Shown: positions 7,502 through 14,015 of the stretch, in pieces
Position numbering within the stretch: position 1 is the first letter of the stretch
Layout of the letters: the number at the start of each line of letters is the position of its first letter
Origin: Candidatus Altarchaeales archaeon
GTDB taxonomy: Archaea > Altiarchaeota > Altiarchaeia > IMC4 > QMZM01
Assembly: GCA_003663045.1 (NCBI GenBank)
Contig: QMZG01000007.1
Span: 1 to 18,574, forward strand
DNA: 18,574 bases
Direction: 5' to 3'
Translations under genes and position numbers: made by a program
Notes under the pieces: model-generated
Databases searched by the model: none
Told to the model about the DNA's origin: nothing
What the model saw: only the letters and a program-made list of their open reading frames with translations

Positions 7502-8533
7502 TTAAACCTTAAATTCCACCAACACCTTAGTCAATAACCTTACAGAATTATTCAGATCCCTCATGCTAAAGATTCCGGTAGGACCATGAATATACCTGGT
7601 TGGGATTGAGATAACTCCCGTTGGGATTCCTTCCCTCGTCAGATATATTATCGCGCCATCTGTCATTCCGCCTTCAAGGACATCTATCTGATACGGAATC
7701 TTATATTTTTTAGCTGTTTTTATCAAGAGTTCTCTCAACCTGGGATGGGTTACTACACCCCTGCCACCTGCCTCGGTAATGGTGATAGCAGGACCTTTCC
7801 CAATCTTCAGGCTGGACTCGGTTTCTTTGATCTGTGGTGTATCTCCAGCGATGGTAGTGTCGATAGCAAATGCATAATCTGGATTTAATTTAAAGGCCGA
7901 TACTCTGGCACCTTTTAGTCCGACTTCTTCCTGCGCGGTTCCTACGGCATATATAGTGGCTTTGATATTCTTTGGAATTTTTTCCATAATTTTTATAAGG
8001 GTATAGCAACCTATCCTATCATCAATTGCCTTCCCGTATAGAAGGTCATCTGTAAGCTTGCCGAAATTTGGTTCAAAGATTATTGGATCTCCAACTTCAA
8101 TTTTTTTCTTGGCTTCTTTCTCATTCTTTGCCCCAATATCAATGAAGAGTTCCTCATGCCTTATAATCTTTTCTCTCTCTTTTTTCTTTTGTAGATGAGG
8201 GGGCTTCGATCCTATCACTCCTTGAACATCTCCCTTCTTTGACTTTATCACTACCCTCTTACCCAAGAGAATTCTATCATCTATCCCACCGATCTTCACG
8301 AAGCTTACAAATCCCTTTTCATTTATGTGCTTTACCATCAATCCAACTTCATCCATATGTGCTGCAAGCATTATCTTCCTCTTTCCATTACCTTTCCTTC
8401 CAATAACGTTGCCAAAATTATCTACCTCAACAGAATCACAGGTCTTTCTAAATTCCCTTTGCATAATCTTGGCAATATTTTTTTCAAATCCTGAAATTCC
8501 ATCCATGGTGCATAACTCTTTTAGCAATTCCAT
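7502..8533 (-). CDS. M42 family aminopeptidase (TET-type)
   Basis: A 343-residue metallo-aminopeptidase of the tetrahedral (TET/FrvX) M42 family, which in archaea forms cytosolic dodecamers that finish degrading peptides released by the proteasome. The expected di-metal ligands and catalytic glutamate are all present: H59 (AAHMDEVG), D171 (KAIDDRIG), E202/E203 (AQEEVGLKG), D225 (AIDTTIAGD) and H316 (RYIHGPTG). Their spacing matches that of the Pyrococcus enzymes as I recall them. Length is normal. Subfamily and residue specificity (aspartyl, lysyl, leucyl) cannot be read from sequence alone. It is the first gene of the minus-strand run and shares a 174-base divergent spacer with Gar1. Confidence 0.94.
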   Translation of the reverse strand: MELLKELCTMDGISGFEKNIAKIMQREFRKTCDSVEVDNFGNVIGRKGNGKRKIMLAAHMDEVGLMVKHINEKGFVSFVKIGGIDDRILLGKRVVIKSKKGDVQGVIGSKPPHLQKKKEREKIIRHEELFIDIGAKNEKEAKKKIEVGDPIIFEPNFGKLTDDLLYGKAIDDRIGCYTLIKIMEKIPKNIKATIYAVGTAQEEVGLKGARVSAFKLNPDYAFAIDTTIAGDTPQIKETESSLKIGKGPAITITEAGGRGVVTHPRLRELLIKTAKKYKIPYQIDVLEGGMTDGAIIYLTREGIPTGVISIPTRYIHGPTGIFSMRDLNNSVRLLTKVLVEFKV

Positions 8534-8557
8534 TTTGATCTACCCTCGAATTGGGGG

Positions 8558-8588
8558 GTTAATTTAGTTAATTTAATGAGTTAATTTA
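8558..8588. repeat. Three copies of GTTAATTTA in divergent M42/gar1 promoter region
   Basis: GTTAATTTA occurs at 8558-8566, 8567-8575 and 8580-8588. It may be an operator or simply an A/T-rich promoter segment for the M42 operon. Confidence 0.5.
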
Positions 8589-8631
8589 ATAATATTAAAT
8601 ACCATATACCCAACACAATTAAATGCGATAT

Positions 8632-8697
8632 GTTTTATAATTTATATAGGTAAGATACTTAAGTAATATTTAGAATAATTACCTAAAACTTACCTAA
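8632..8697 (+). promoter_or_regulatory. gar1-TFB operon promoter with TTACCT motifs
   Basis: A TATA-like stretch (TTTTATAATTTATATA, about 8633-8648) is followed immediately by AGGTAAG (8648-8654). TTACCTAA occurs at 8679-8686 and again at 8690-8697, exactly 11 bases apart. CTTACCT (8689-8695) is the reverse complement both of the AGGTAAG near the TATA box and of a second AGGTAAG at 8716-8722 inside the coding start. A stem from the last pair would place the ribosome site and TTG start in its loop. This suggests an operator or an RNA hairpin control, not proven. Confidence 0.5.
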
Positions 8698-8707
8698 GGG
8701 TGCTACC

Positions 8708-8989
8708 TTGAAAATAGGTAAGATTATCTCATGTCCGGGTAATGAAATTGTTGCTTCTCTCCGTCTTTCAGAAAAATCCTTAGACATAAAAACCGCTAAG
8801 AAATTATATGGTAAACCTGTTTTTAAAAATTCTAAATCAAGATCTGCAATAGGAAAGATTTCTAATGTTATTGGAAGGGTTGATGAGCCTTACTTAGTTA
8901 TTACTCAACCTAAAGGAAAAAAAATTTCCCTTCAATATAAGAATGAATTAATCAACAAATCTATCTATGTAAAATGGTCAGAAAAATAA
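8708..8989 (+). CDS. gar1: H/ACA RNP protein Gar1
   Basis: A 93-residue Gar1-like protein, a core partner of Cbf5 in the H/ACA pseudouridylation RNP that releases and loads substrate RNA. The central AIGKISNVIGRVDEPYLVI stretch matches the conserved core of the Gar1 beta-barrel, and the protein has archaeal length with no Gly-Arg tails. The start is TTG at 8708, supported by AAGGGTG at 8696-8702 and by the lack of a better ATG. It overlaps the TFB-A start by 16 bases. Gar1 next to TFB is a recurrent archaeal arrangement. Its partner Cbf5 is encoded about 8 kb downstream on the other strand. Confidence 0.88.
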   Translation: MKIGKIISCPGNEIVASLRLSEKSLDIKTAKKLYGKPVFKNSKSRSAIGKISNVIGRVDEPYLVITQPKGKKISLQYKNELINKSIYVKWSEK

Positions 8990-9924
8990 AGCCTGAGAAA
9001 GACATCGAGGGTAATGAACAAATTATTGGGATATGTCCCGAATGTCATGGTTTTAATTTGGTAACCGATTATAAACACGGTGAATTGGTGTGTAAAGATT
9101 GTGGCTTGGTAATTAATGATGAATTATTGGACACTGGTCCCGAATGGAGGGCATTTGATGAAGAACAAAAAAGTAAAAGATCCAGAACTGGAAGTCCAGT
9201 GAGATATACCAAATTGGATAAGGGCCTTACTACCGAGATTGATAGATATGACAGAGACATTAGGGGGGGTTTAATTCATCCCGAGAGAAAAGCCCAGCTT
9301 TATAGATTAAGGAAGTGGCAACGTCGTTCCAGGATGTCAGATTCTGTTCAGAGAAACCTCTCCATTGCACTTCCAGAGTTAGACAGAATGTGTGCCTGTT
9401 TGAATATCCCAAATAATATTAAAGAAGAATGTGCTATGTGGTATAGAAAAGCTGTGGCTAAGCACCTGGTGAGGGGGAGATCAATAGAAAGTGTTGTAGC
9501 TGCCACAATCTATCTAATTTCGAGACAACATCAACTCCCCAAGACCTTGGATGAACTAGAAAAGGTATCTGGTGTTAAAAAAAAGGACATTGGTAGAAGC
9601 TATCGTTTCGTTTGTAGAAAATTAGATATAAAGATGCCCATTACTACGCCAATGGATTATGTTCCAAGATTTGCTTCTGAGTTAGGACTCTCTGGAGAAA
9701 CAGAGGCAAAGGCTATTGAAATTCTTGAGAAGGCAAGAAAGAAGGGTGTGACATCCGGGAGGGGCCCCACAGGAGTGGCAGCAGCAGCAATCTATCTGGC
9801 GGCAAAGATTACAAATGACAAACAAACTCAGAAGGAGATTGCCGGTCGCTTAGCTGGTGTCACCGAGGTAACAATAAGGAACAGGTATGAAGAAATCGCT
9901 AGAGAATTGGGGATTGAGATCTAG
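8974..9924 (+). CDS. tfb: Transcription initiation factor TFB (TFIIB), copy A
   Basis: A 316-residue TFB that joins TBP at the TATA box, reads the BRE and recruits RNA polymerase. The N-terminal zinc ribbon uses C21, C24, C40 and C43. A B-reader/B-linker segment follows (GPEWRAFDEEQ, then LTTEIDRYDRDI), then two cyclin-like repeats from about residue 117. The C-terminal helix-turn-helix is canonical (EIAGRLAGVTEVTIRNRY), the segment that contacts the BRE. Length is typical. It overlaps gar1 and is followed after 21 bases by riboflavin kinase, so the three probably form one operon. This is likely the housekeeping TFB, since it keeps the standard recognition helix. Confidence 0.97.
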   Translation: MVRKIKPEKDIEGNEQIIGICPECHGFNLVTDYKHGELVCKDCGLVINDELLDTGPEWRAFDEEQKSKRSRTGSPVRYTKLDKGLTTEIDRYDRDIRGGLIHPERKAQLYRLRKWQRRSRMSDSVQRNLSIALPELDRMCACLNIPNNIKEECAMWYRKAVAKHLVRGRSIESVVAATIYLISRQHQLPKTLDELEKVSGVKKKDIGRSYRFVCRKLDIKMPITTPMDYVPRFASELGLSGETEAKAIEILEKARKKGVTSGRGPTGVAAAAIYLAAKITNDKQTQKEIAGRLAGVTEVTIRNRYEEIARELGIEI

Positions 9925-9945
9925 AAAGCAGAACATCTCTTTGAA

Positions 9946-10599
9946 ATGAACCGCAAGATTCTATTCTTATATGAAATCAGTAGGGTTATGAAGTCTGCGG
10001 GTGATAGGGTCTCTATTTCTTCTTCCGAATTTGGAAATTTTCTGGGAATTTCACAGCAGAGTGCCTCTCGCTACATGAGAGAACTGGAAAATGATGGCAT
10101 AATCAAAAGAACGAAGACGAAAAAGGGACAGAAGATTCAATTGACATCTAAGGGTTACGATATCTTGAATGAGATGTATCTAAACCTGAAGGAATTTATT
10201 GAAACTGGAAAATCTAAAAATTTGATAGAGGGAACCGTAATTACGGGTATCGGAGAGGGGGCTTATTATGTGAGGGAATATTCAGAAAAGATCGAGAAGA
10301 GCCTGGGAATAAAACCCTTTCTTGGGACATTGAATGTTAAACCATTGGAGAAAATTTTAAATCTGGAAAGATTCACCACAGGGATAATAAATGGATTCAA
10401 AAGAGGGGGCAGAACATTCGGTTCTATAAAATTTGCACCAGTAAAACTTTTAATAAATCAAAAAAAGTATAATTGTTATTTGATAGTTCCAAAGAGAACC
10501 CATCACAAAGAGGATGTAGAGATCATAAGTGAATTTAATCTGAGAAAAAAGCTGGGATTGAAGGATGGGGATAGAGTGAAGATTGAGCTGCCTGTGTGA
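9946..10599 (+). CDS. ribK: CTP-dependent riboflavin kinase with N-terminal winged helix
   Basis: A 217-residue two-domain protein. Residues 1-90 form a winged helix-turn-helix (LGISQQSASRYMRELENDGI, then TSKGYDIL). Residues 96-217 are a DUF120/RibK domain, with GTVITGIGEGAYY at 96-108, GTLNV at 127-131 and a C-terminal FNLRKKLGLKDGDRVKIEL segment. RibK makes FMN from riboflavin using CTP instead of ATP (Methanocaldococcus MJ0056). The fused DNA-binding domain, common in archaea, suggests it also represses transcription, possibly of riboflavin genes. It lies 21 bases after TFB-A, probably in the same operon. No strong Shine-Dalgarno is visible. Confidence 0.9.
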   Translation: MNRKILFLYEISRVMKSAGDRVSISSSEFGNFLGISQQSASRYMRELENDGIIKRTKTKKGQKIQLTSKGYDILNEMYLNLKEFIETGKSKNLIEGTVITGIGEGAYYVREYSEKIEKSLGIKPFLGTLNVKPLEKILNLERFTTGIINGFKRGGRTFGSIKFAPVKLLINQKKYNCYLIVPKRTHHKEDVEIISEFNLRKKLGLKDGDRVKIELPV

Positions 10600-10600
10600 A

Positions 10601-10607
10601 TTTTTTT
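10601..10607 (+). terminator. Oligo-T terminator after ribK
   Basis: A run of seven T starts one base after the ribK stop codon, a typical archaeal intrinsic termination signal for the gar1-tfb-ribK operon. Confidence 0.5.
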
Positions 10608-10704
10608 GGTAACGTTTTGTGGATAAAGGAAGTTGCCAATCTGAAAATTCACCAAAGCTCCCTTCGGAACAGGGCAAAGGTAGATTTGTCCCAAAGCCTA
10701 CTCA

Positions 10705-10722
10705 ACCGAAAAGTATTTATAG
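10705..10722 (+). promoter_or_regulatory. BRE/TATA promoter for TFB-B transcript
   Basis: ACCGAAAAG directly followed by TATTTATAG is the best BRE/TATA match seen in the window. It lies about 193 bases before the TFB-B ATG, implying a long leader or a separate small RNA. Confidence 0.6.
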
Positions 10723-10914
10723 GTGAAAGCATATATAGTATATTGTAGGGGAAGAGGTTATGGGATATTTCCTGTGTTGATATGTTCTCACAGGTGGTTG
10801 CGTTACTGCAAGAAGTATGAGATCAAAAGTTTTGAGGTATTGAGCATTTGACATTTGATTACCTTTAGGGTAAATTGTTTCATTTTTATATCTAAGTGAT
10901 GGTGGTGAATTAAG

Positions 10915-11847
10915 ATGTATATCTGTAAGGCGTGTGGAAGTAAACAGACAATAGTTGACTACAAGCATGGTGAGGTACTGTGCAGAAATTGTGGTTTAGT
11001 CCTGGCTGATACACTATTCGATTTCGGTCCCGAATGGAGGGCATTTGATGAAGAACAAATGAATAAACGGGCAAGGACTGGAGGTCCTTTAAGATTTGCA
11101 AAACAGAATATTGGGCTAACTACCGAAATTGACAGATACGATAGAGACATCAAAGGGAGTGCCGTTCCATCAGAGAGAAAGGCTCAACTCTACCGACTTA
11201 GAAAATGGCAAAGAAGATCCAGAATGGGAACATCTGTTGACAGAAATCTTTCTATAGCATTGCCTGAGTTGGACAGGATGTGTGCTCATCTCAATGTTCC
11301 TAATAATATCAAGGAGGAATGTGCTAGGCTTTATAGAAAATGTGTAAATAAGGGAATTGTTAGGGGACGGTCAATAGAGAGTGTAATTGCTGCAATAATC
11401 TACCTTATCTCCAGAACTCATAAGGTTCCCAAGACATTGGAGGAATTAGAGGGAGTATCTGGTGTAACGAGGAAGGACATTGGAAGAAGCTACAGAACAA
11501 TTTGCAGAAGGTTAGGTATGAGAATGCCCGTGATTACAGCAGCAGATTATATCCCCAGGTTAGCGAGCGAAAGAGGAATTTCTGGGGAAACTGAGGCTAA
11601 GGCCATGGAGCTGTTGGAGAAAGCAAGGAAATGTGGAATTATAGCCGGCAAGGTACCTATTAGTATAGCAGCGGCAGCTATATATCTAGCTGCAAAAATA
11701 ACAGAAGATAAGCAGGCTCAAAAAATTAAAGGTTTTACTGATGTTCCCGAGTCGGCAATAAAGAGTAGATACGATGAATTAATGAGGGAACTCAGAAAAA
11801 GAGACTTACTTAAGGAGTATCCAGTGCCTATACCATCACCAGCATAA
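10915..11847 (+). CDS. Second TFB (TFIIB) paralogue with altered C-terminal HTH
   Basis: A 310-residue TFB. The zinc ribbon uses C4, C7, C23 and C26 with almost no residues before it. The linker keeps GPEWRAFDEEQ and LTTEIDRYDRDI, and two cyclin repeats follow. It resembles TFB-A throughout except near residues 263-285. There the canonical EIAGRLAGVTEVTIRNRY is replaced by a segment about two residues shorter, IKGFTDVPESAIKSRY, so helix 2 and the BRE recognition helix differ. The C-terminus adds RKRDLLKEYPVPIPSPA. Start ATG at 10915 is set by GGTGGTGA at 10901-10908. It has its own promoter and leader. Probably an alternative TFB with different promoter preference; this is inference. It converges with trkA with 3 bases between stops. 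Confidence 0.95.
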   Translation: MYICKACGSKQTIVDYKHGEVLCRNCGLVLADTLFDFGPEWRAFDEEQMNKRARTGGPLRFAKQNIGLTTEIDRYDRDIKGSAVPSERKAQLYRLRKWQRRSRMGTSVDRNLSIALPELDRMCAHLNVPNNIKEECARLYRKCVNKGIVRGRSIESVIAAIIYLISRTHKVPKTLEELEGVSGVTRKDIGRSYRTICRRLGMRMPVITAADYIPRLASERGISGETEAKAMELLEKARKCGIIAGKVPISIAAAAIYLAAKITEDKQAQKIKGFTDVPESAIKSRYDELMRELRKRDLLKEYPVPIPSPA

Positions 11848-11850
11848 ATA

Positions 11851-12498
11851 TCATCCTTTTAGCATAGTCACAACATCCTTTGAAGCTTCGGTCTTAGTAA
11901 CTATGGTAAGGAGATCATTCTTTTTAACAATTTCATCTGGTGAACCAATGAGAACATCACCATTGCGAGTTATCAAGCCAATTATTGCCCCATTGGGGAG
12001 ATCTATGTCTCTGATTTTTCTTCCATCTAGTTTCTCAGAAACCCTTATCTCCAAGATTTCAGCCTTCCCCTTTGCGATTGATACCAGGCTTCTACTCTTT
12101 CCCAGAGTTAGCGCATTCTTAAAGTAACTTACTACAGCCGAGATTGGACTTATCGCCGCAGTAATTTCTAAGCCGATATATAGGTCTTGCTTACTGGGAT
12201 CATTTACTCTGGAAACAATCCTCTTCACATCAAATTTCTTCAAGATCTGACAGATTGTTAGATTTGTATTATCATCCCTTGTTAGGATAGCGACGGCATC
12301 TGCTCTTTCAATGCCGGCATCCTGTAGAATCTCGGGCTCACTACCATCACCATGGATCACCAGGGCATCCATTGTTTCTGCCAATGTCTTGGCCCTTTCT
12401 TCATCTTTCTCCACAATAACTATTTCATGGTCTTCGCCTGATAGGTGTTTTGCCAGTGCAGCACCTGTGACACCACAGCCGATAATGATGATATACAT
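11851..12498 (-). CDS. trkA: TrkA-type potassium uptake regulatory subunit
   Basis: A 215-residue cytosolic regulator of Trk/Ktr potassium channels. The RCK_N Rossmann domain has GCGVTG at 7-12, the acidic end of beta-2 (VEKDEER near 29-35) and HGDGSEPEIL near 49-58, binding NAD(H) or ATP/ADP. An RCK_C (TrkA_C) domain spans about 133-213. Length is typical of the one-unit archaeal TrkA. No TrkH membrane partner is in the window. It is divergent from Thi4 across 96 bases that contain a repeated TGTGATATTT (about 12502-12520) and AT-rich TATA-like sequence. Confidence 0.93.
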   Translation of the reverse strand: MYIIIIGCGVTGAALAKHLSGEDHEIVIVEKDEERAKTLAETMDALVIHGDGSEPEILQDAGIERADAVAILTRDDNTNLTICQILKKFDVKRIVSRVNDPSKQDLYIGLEITAAISPISAVVSYFKNALTLGKSRSLVSIAKGKAEILEIRVSEKLDGRKIRDIDLPNGAIIGLITRNGDVLIGSPDEIVKKNDLLTIVTKTEASKDVVTMLKG

Positions 12499-12594
12499 TT
12501 TGTGATATTTCTGTGATATTTTTATCTATTACCATAAAAATTATCATAAAAGTATAAATATAAATGTAGCAGTCTTTAAAAATCAAAAAATAGA

Positions 12595-13377
12595 ATGAAT
12601 TTGGGTAAAATGATCTCTGAAACAAAAATCACCAGGGTTATAGTAGAAAATGCGGTTAAAGATTTTCTAGACAGTTTGGAATTGGATGTAGCTATCGTAG
12701 GTGGGGGCCCCTCTGGTTTAGTAGCTGCAAGGTATCTGGCAGATGGTAAAGCGAAGGTGGCTATTTTCGAGAGAAAACTTTCTGTGGGTGGAGGAATGTG
12801 GGGTGGAGGGATGCTCTTCCCAAGAATAGTGGTTGAGGAGAATGCAGTTCAAATCCTTGAAGAATTTGGAATAAAATATAAAAAAGATGGTGATCAATTT
12901 ATAGCAAATTCTATCGAATCGGTGGCAAAATTAGCTTCGATGGTAATTGATTCTGGTGCAAGGATCTTTAATGGTATCTCGGTAGAAGATGTGATGATAA
13001 GGAGGGATAAGATCACTGGCGTAGTGGTAAATTGGACTGCTGTGGAAATAGCGGGTCTTCATGTCGATCCACTGGCAATTTCATCCAAATTTGTGATAGA
13101 TGCAACTGGTCATGATGCTGAGATTTGTAAGGTAGCACAAAAAAAGGTTGGAAAGCTAAATACACCATCGGGGCAGATTGAAGGTGAAAGATCCATGTGG
13201 GCTGAGAAGTCTGAAAGGTTAGTGGTTGAAAATACCAAAGAGGTTTATCCGGGATTATTTGTTGCGGGAATGGCGGCCAATGCGGTCTTCGCCGCTCCCA
13301 GAATGGGCCCCATCTTTGGTGGGATGCTACTCTCCGGAAAAAGGGCCGCAGAATTAATCCTGGAGAGATTAATTTAA
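12595..13377 (+). CDS. thi4: Thi4-type thiazole synthase, archaeal His form
   Basis: A 260-residue flavin-fold enzyme that makes the thiazole adenylate of thiamine from NAD, glycine and sulfide. Visible are the dinucleotide motif GGGPSG at 36-41, GGGMWGGGMLFPR at 65-77, DATGHDAE, and the C-terminal MGPIFGGMLLSGKRAAE. At the position where yeast Thi4 sacrifices Cys205, this protein has His156 (AGLHVDPLA), as in methanogen Thi4 that uses external sulfide catalytically. The family is often labelled ribulose-1,5-bisphosphate synthetase in archaea, which I consider less likely. ATG at 12595 is used; an ATG at 12610 preceded by TTGGGT is a possible alternative. No TPP riboswitch was seen upstream. 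The surface protein follows after 6 bases. Confidence 0.92.
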   Translation: MNLGKMISETKITRVIVENAVKDFLDSLELDVAIVGGGPSGLVAARYLADGKAKVAIFERKLSVGGGMWGGGMLFPRIVVEENAVQILEEFGIKYKKDGDQFIANSIESVAKLASMVIDSGARIFNGISVEDVMIRRDKITGVVVNWTAVEIAGLHVDPLAISSKFVIDATGHDAEICKVAQKKVGKLNTPSGQIEGERSMWAEKSERLVVENTKEVYPGLFVAGMAANAVFAAPRMGPIFGGMLLSGKRAAELILERLI

Positions 13378-13383
13378 GGTAGG

Positions 13384-13974
13384 ATGAAAAAATTTATCTT
13401 GATAGTATTCATGGTTTTCTCGGCAACAGCTTCATCAACAACGGTTATACTCACTTCAGACAAGACAGAGTTGATGCTAAATGAGACTATAACATTTCAT
13501 ATAGAGGTATATGATATAGGTTCTTCTGGAGGGGGTTTTACCATCATGAAAGAGGTTGAGAAGAATAGATTTAAACTTGTTGGAGGACCCTATTTTACCT
13601 CTTCGTGTACCATGTGCAGGGGCGTAAGTAGACTTGGCGATCTGAACGAAGATTTTCGTTTTACACCAAGAGAAGAGGGGAATTATGTGGCAGAGGCAAA
13701 TTATGGCGGAATTCAAAGGAGGATTGATTTCAGGGTTTACTCCCCTACCACGACTACTACACCTACCTCAACAACTACCATATCTACTTCTACAACAACC
13801 ACGATTACAAGTACCTCAACAACAACATCGACATCAACCTCAGCAGTATCAACGAGTACCACGGCTACAATCCCAACACCTCCAGAGAAGGGCGATTCAA
13901 TGGCTTTCTATGTTCTTGGATTCGTTCTTCTTTTGATTGTTTTATCTCTAATCTATAAGGCAATGGCTTTTTGA
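13384..13974 (+). CDS. Membrane-anchored surface protein with Thr/Ser stalk
   Basis: A 196-residue hypothetical secreted protein. Residues 1-18 form a signal peptide (KKFILIVFMVFSATAS). Residues 20-118 look like a beta-rich ectodomain with a C75-x2-C78 pair. Residues 121-165 are almost all Thr, Ser and Pro, a typical O-glycosylated stalk. Residues about 173-194 form a membrane anchor, with a short AMAF tail. No PGF-CTERM or other sorting signal was recognised. It begins 6 bases after Thi4 and is likely co-transcribed, though a functional link to thiamine is not evident. The ectodomain resembles an Ig-like or transglutaminase-associated beta fold only in general pattern. Function unknown. Confidence 0.85.
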   Translation: MKKFILIVFMVFSATASSTTVILTSDKTELMLNETITFHIEVYDIGSSGGGFTIMKEVEKNRFKLVGGPYFTSSCTMCRGVSRLGDLNEDFRFTPREEGNYVAEANYGGIQRRIDFRVYSPTTTTTPTSTTTISTSTTTTITSTSTTTSTSTSAVSTSTTATIPTPPEKGDSMAFYVLGFVLLLIVLSLIYKAMAF

Positions 13975-14015
13975 TGTGAGATTTGTTAATGACACATTGG
14001 CGTTCCTTATGAGCA

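Larger units (their letters stand above)
10600..10914 (+). promoter_or_regulatory. 315-base regulatory leader upstream of second TFB
   Basis: This is the only gene-free stretch above 300 bases. It holds a T-run terminator, then a strong BRE/TATA (ACCGAAAAG 10705-10713, TATTTATAG 10714-10722). Initiation is predicted near 10740-10745, giving a leader of about 170 bases. Within it are two tiny ORFs: MGYFLC at 10760-10780 and a 12-codon ORF at 10782-10820. There is a 6-bp hairpin (CCTGTG 10771-10776 with CACAGG 10789-10794) and a second (TTACC 10859-10863 with GGTAA 10869-10873). A second TATA-like box (CATTTTTATATC, about 10881-10892) could give a short leader. GGTGGTGA (10901-10908) is the ribosome site. 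No known riboswitch or C/D RNA was recognised. Confidence 0.55.

Noticed and set aside
8558..8588. CRISPR-like array in the GTTAATTTA copies
   Set aside because: Units are nine bases with no spacers of regular length and no cas genes; it is an AT-rich promoter region.
10450..10694. Minus-strand ORFs over the ribK end and spacer
   Set aside because: They mostly shadow ribK, cross its terminator, and resemble no protein family I recognise.
12499..12594. TPP riboswitch upstream of Thi4
   Set aside because: No CTGAGA-type conserved core or matching helices; the spacer is short and AT-rich with TATA-like boxes.
13751..13880. Low-complexity ACA/ACC tract as a frameshifted or spurious gene end
   Set aside because: The frame continues through the tract into a clear membrane anchor, as expected for a Thr/Ser stalk protein.
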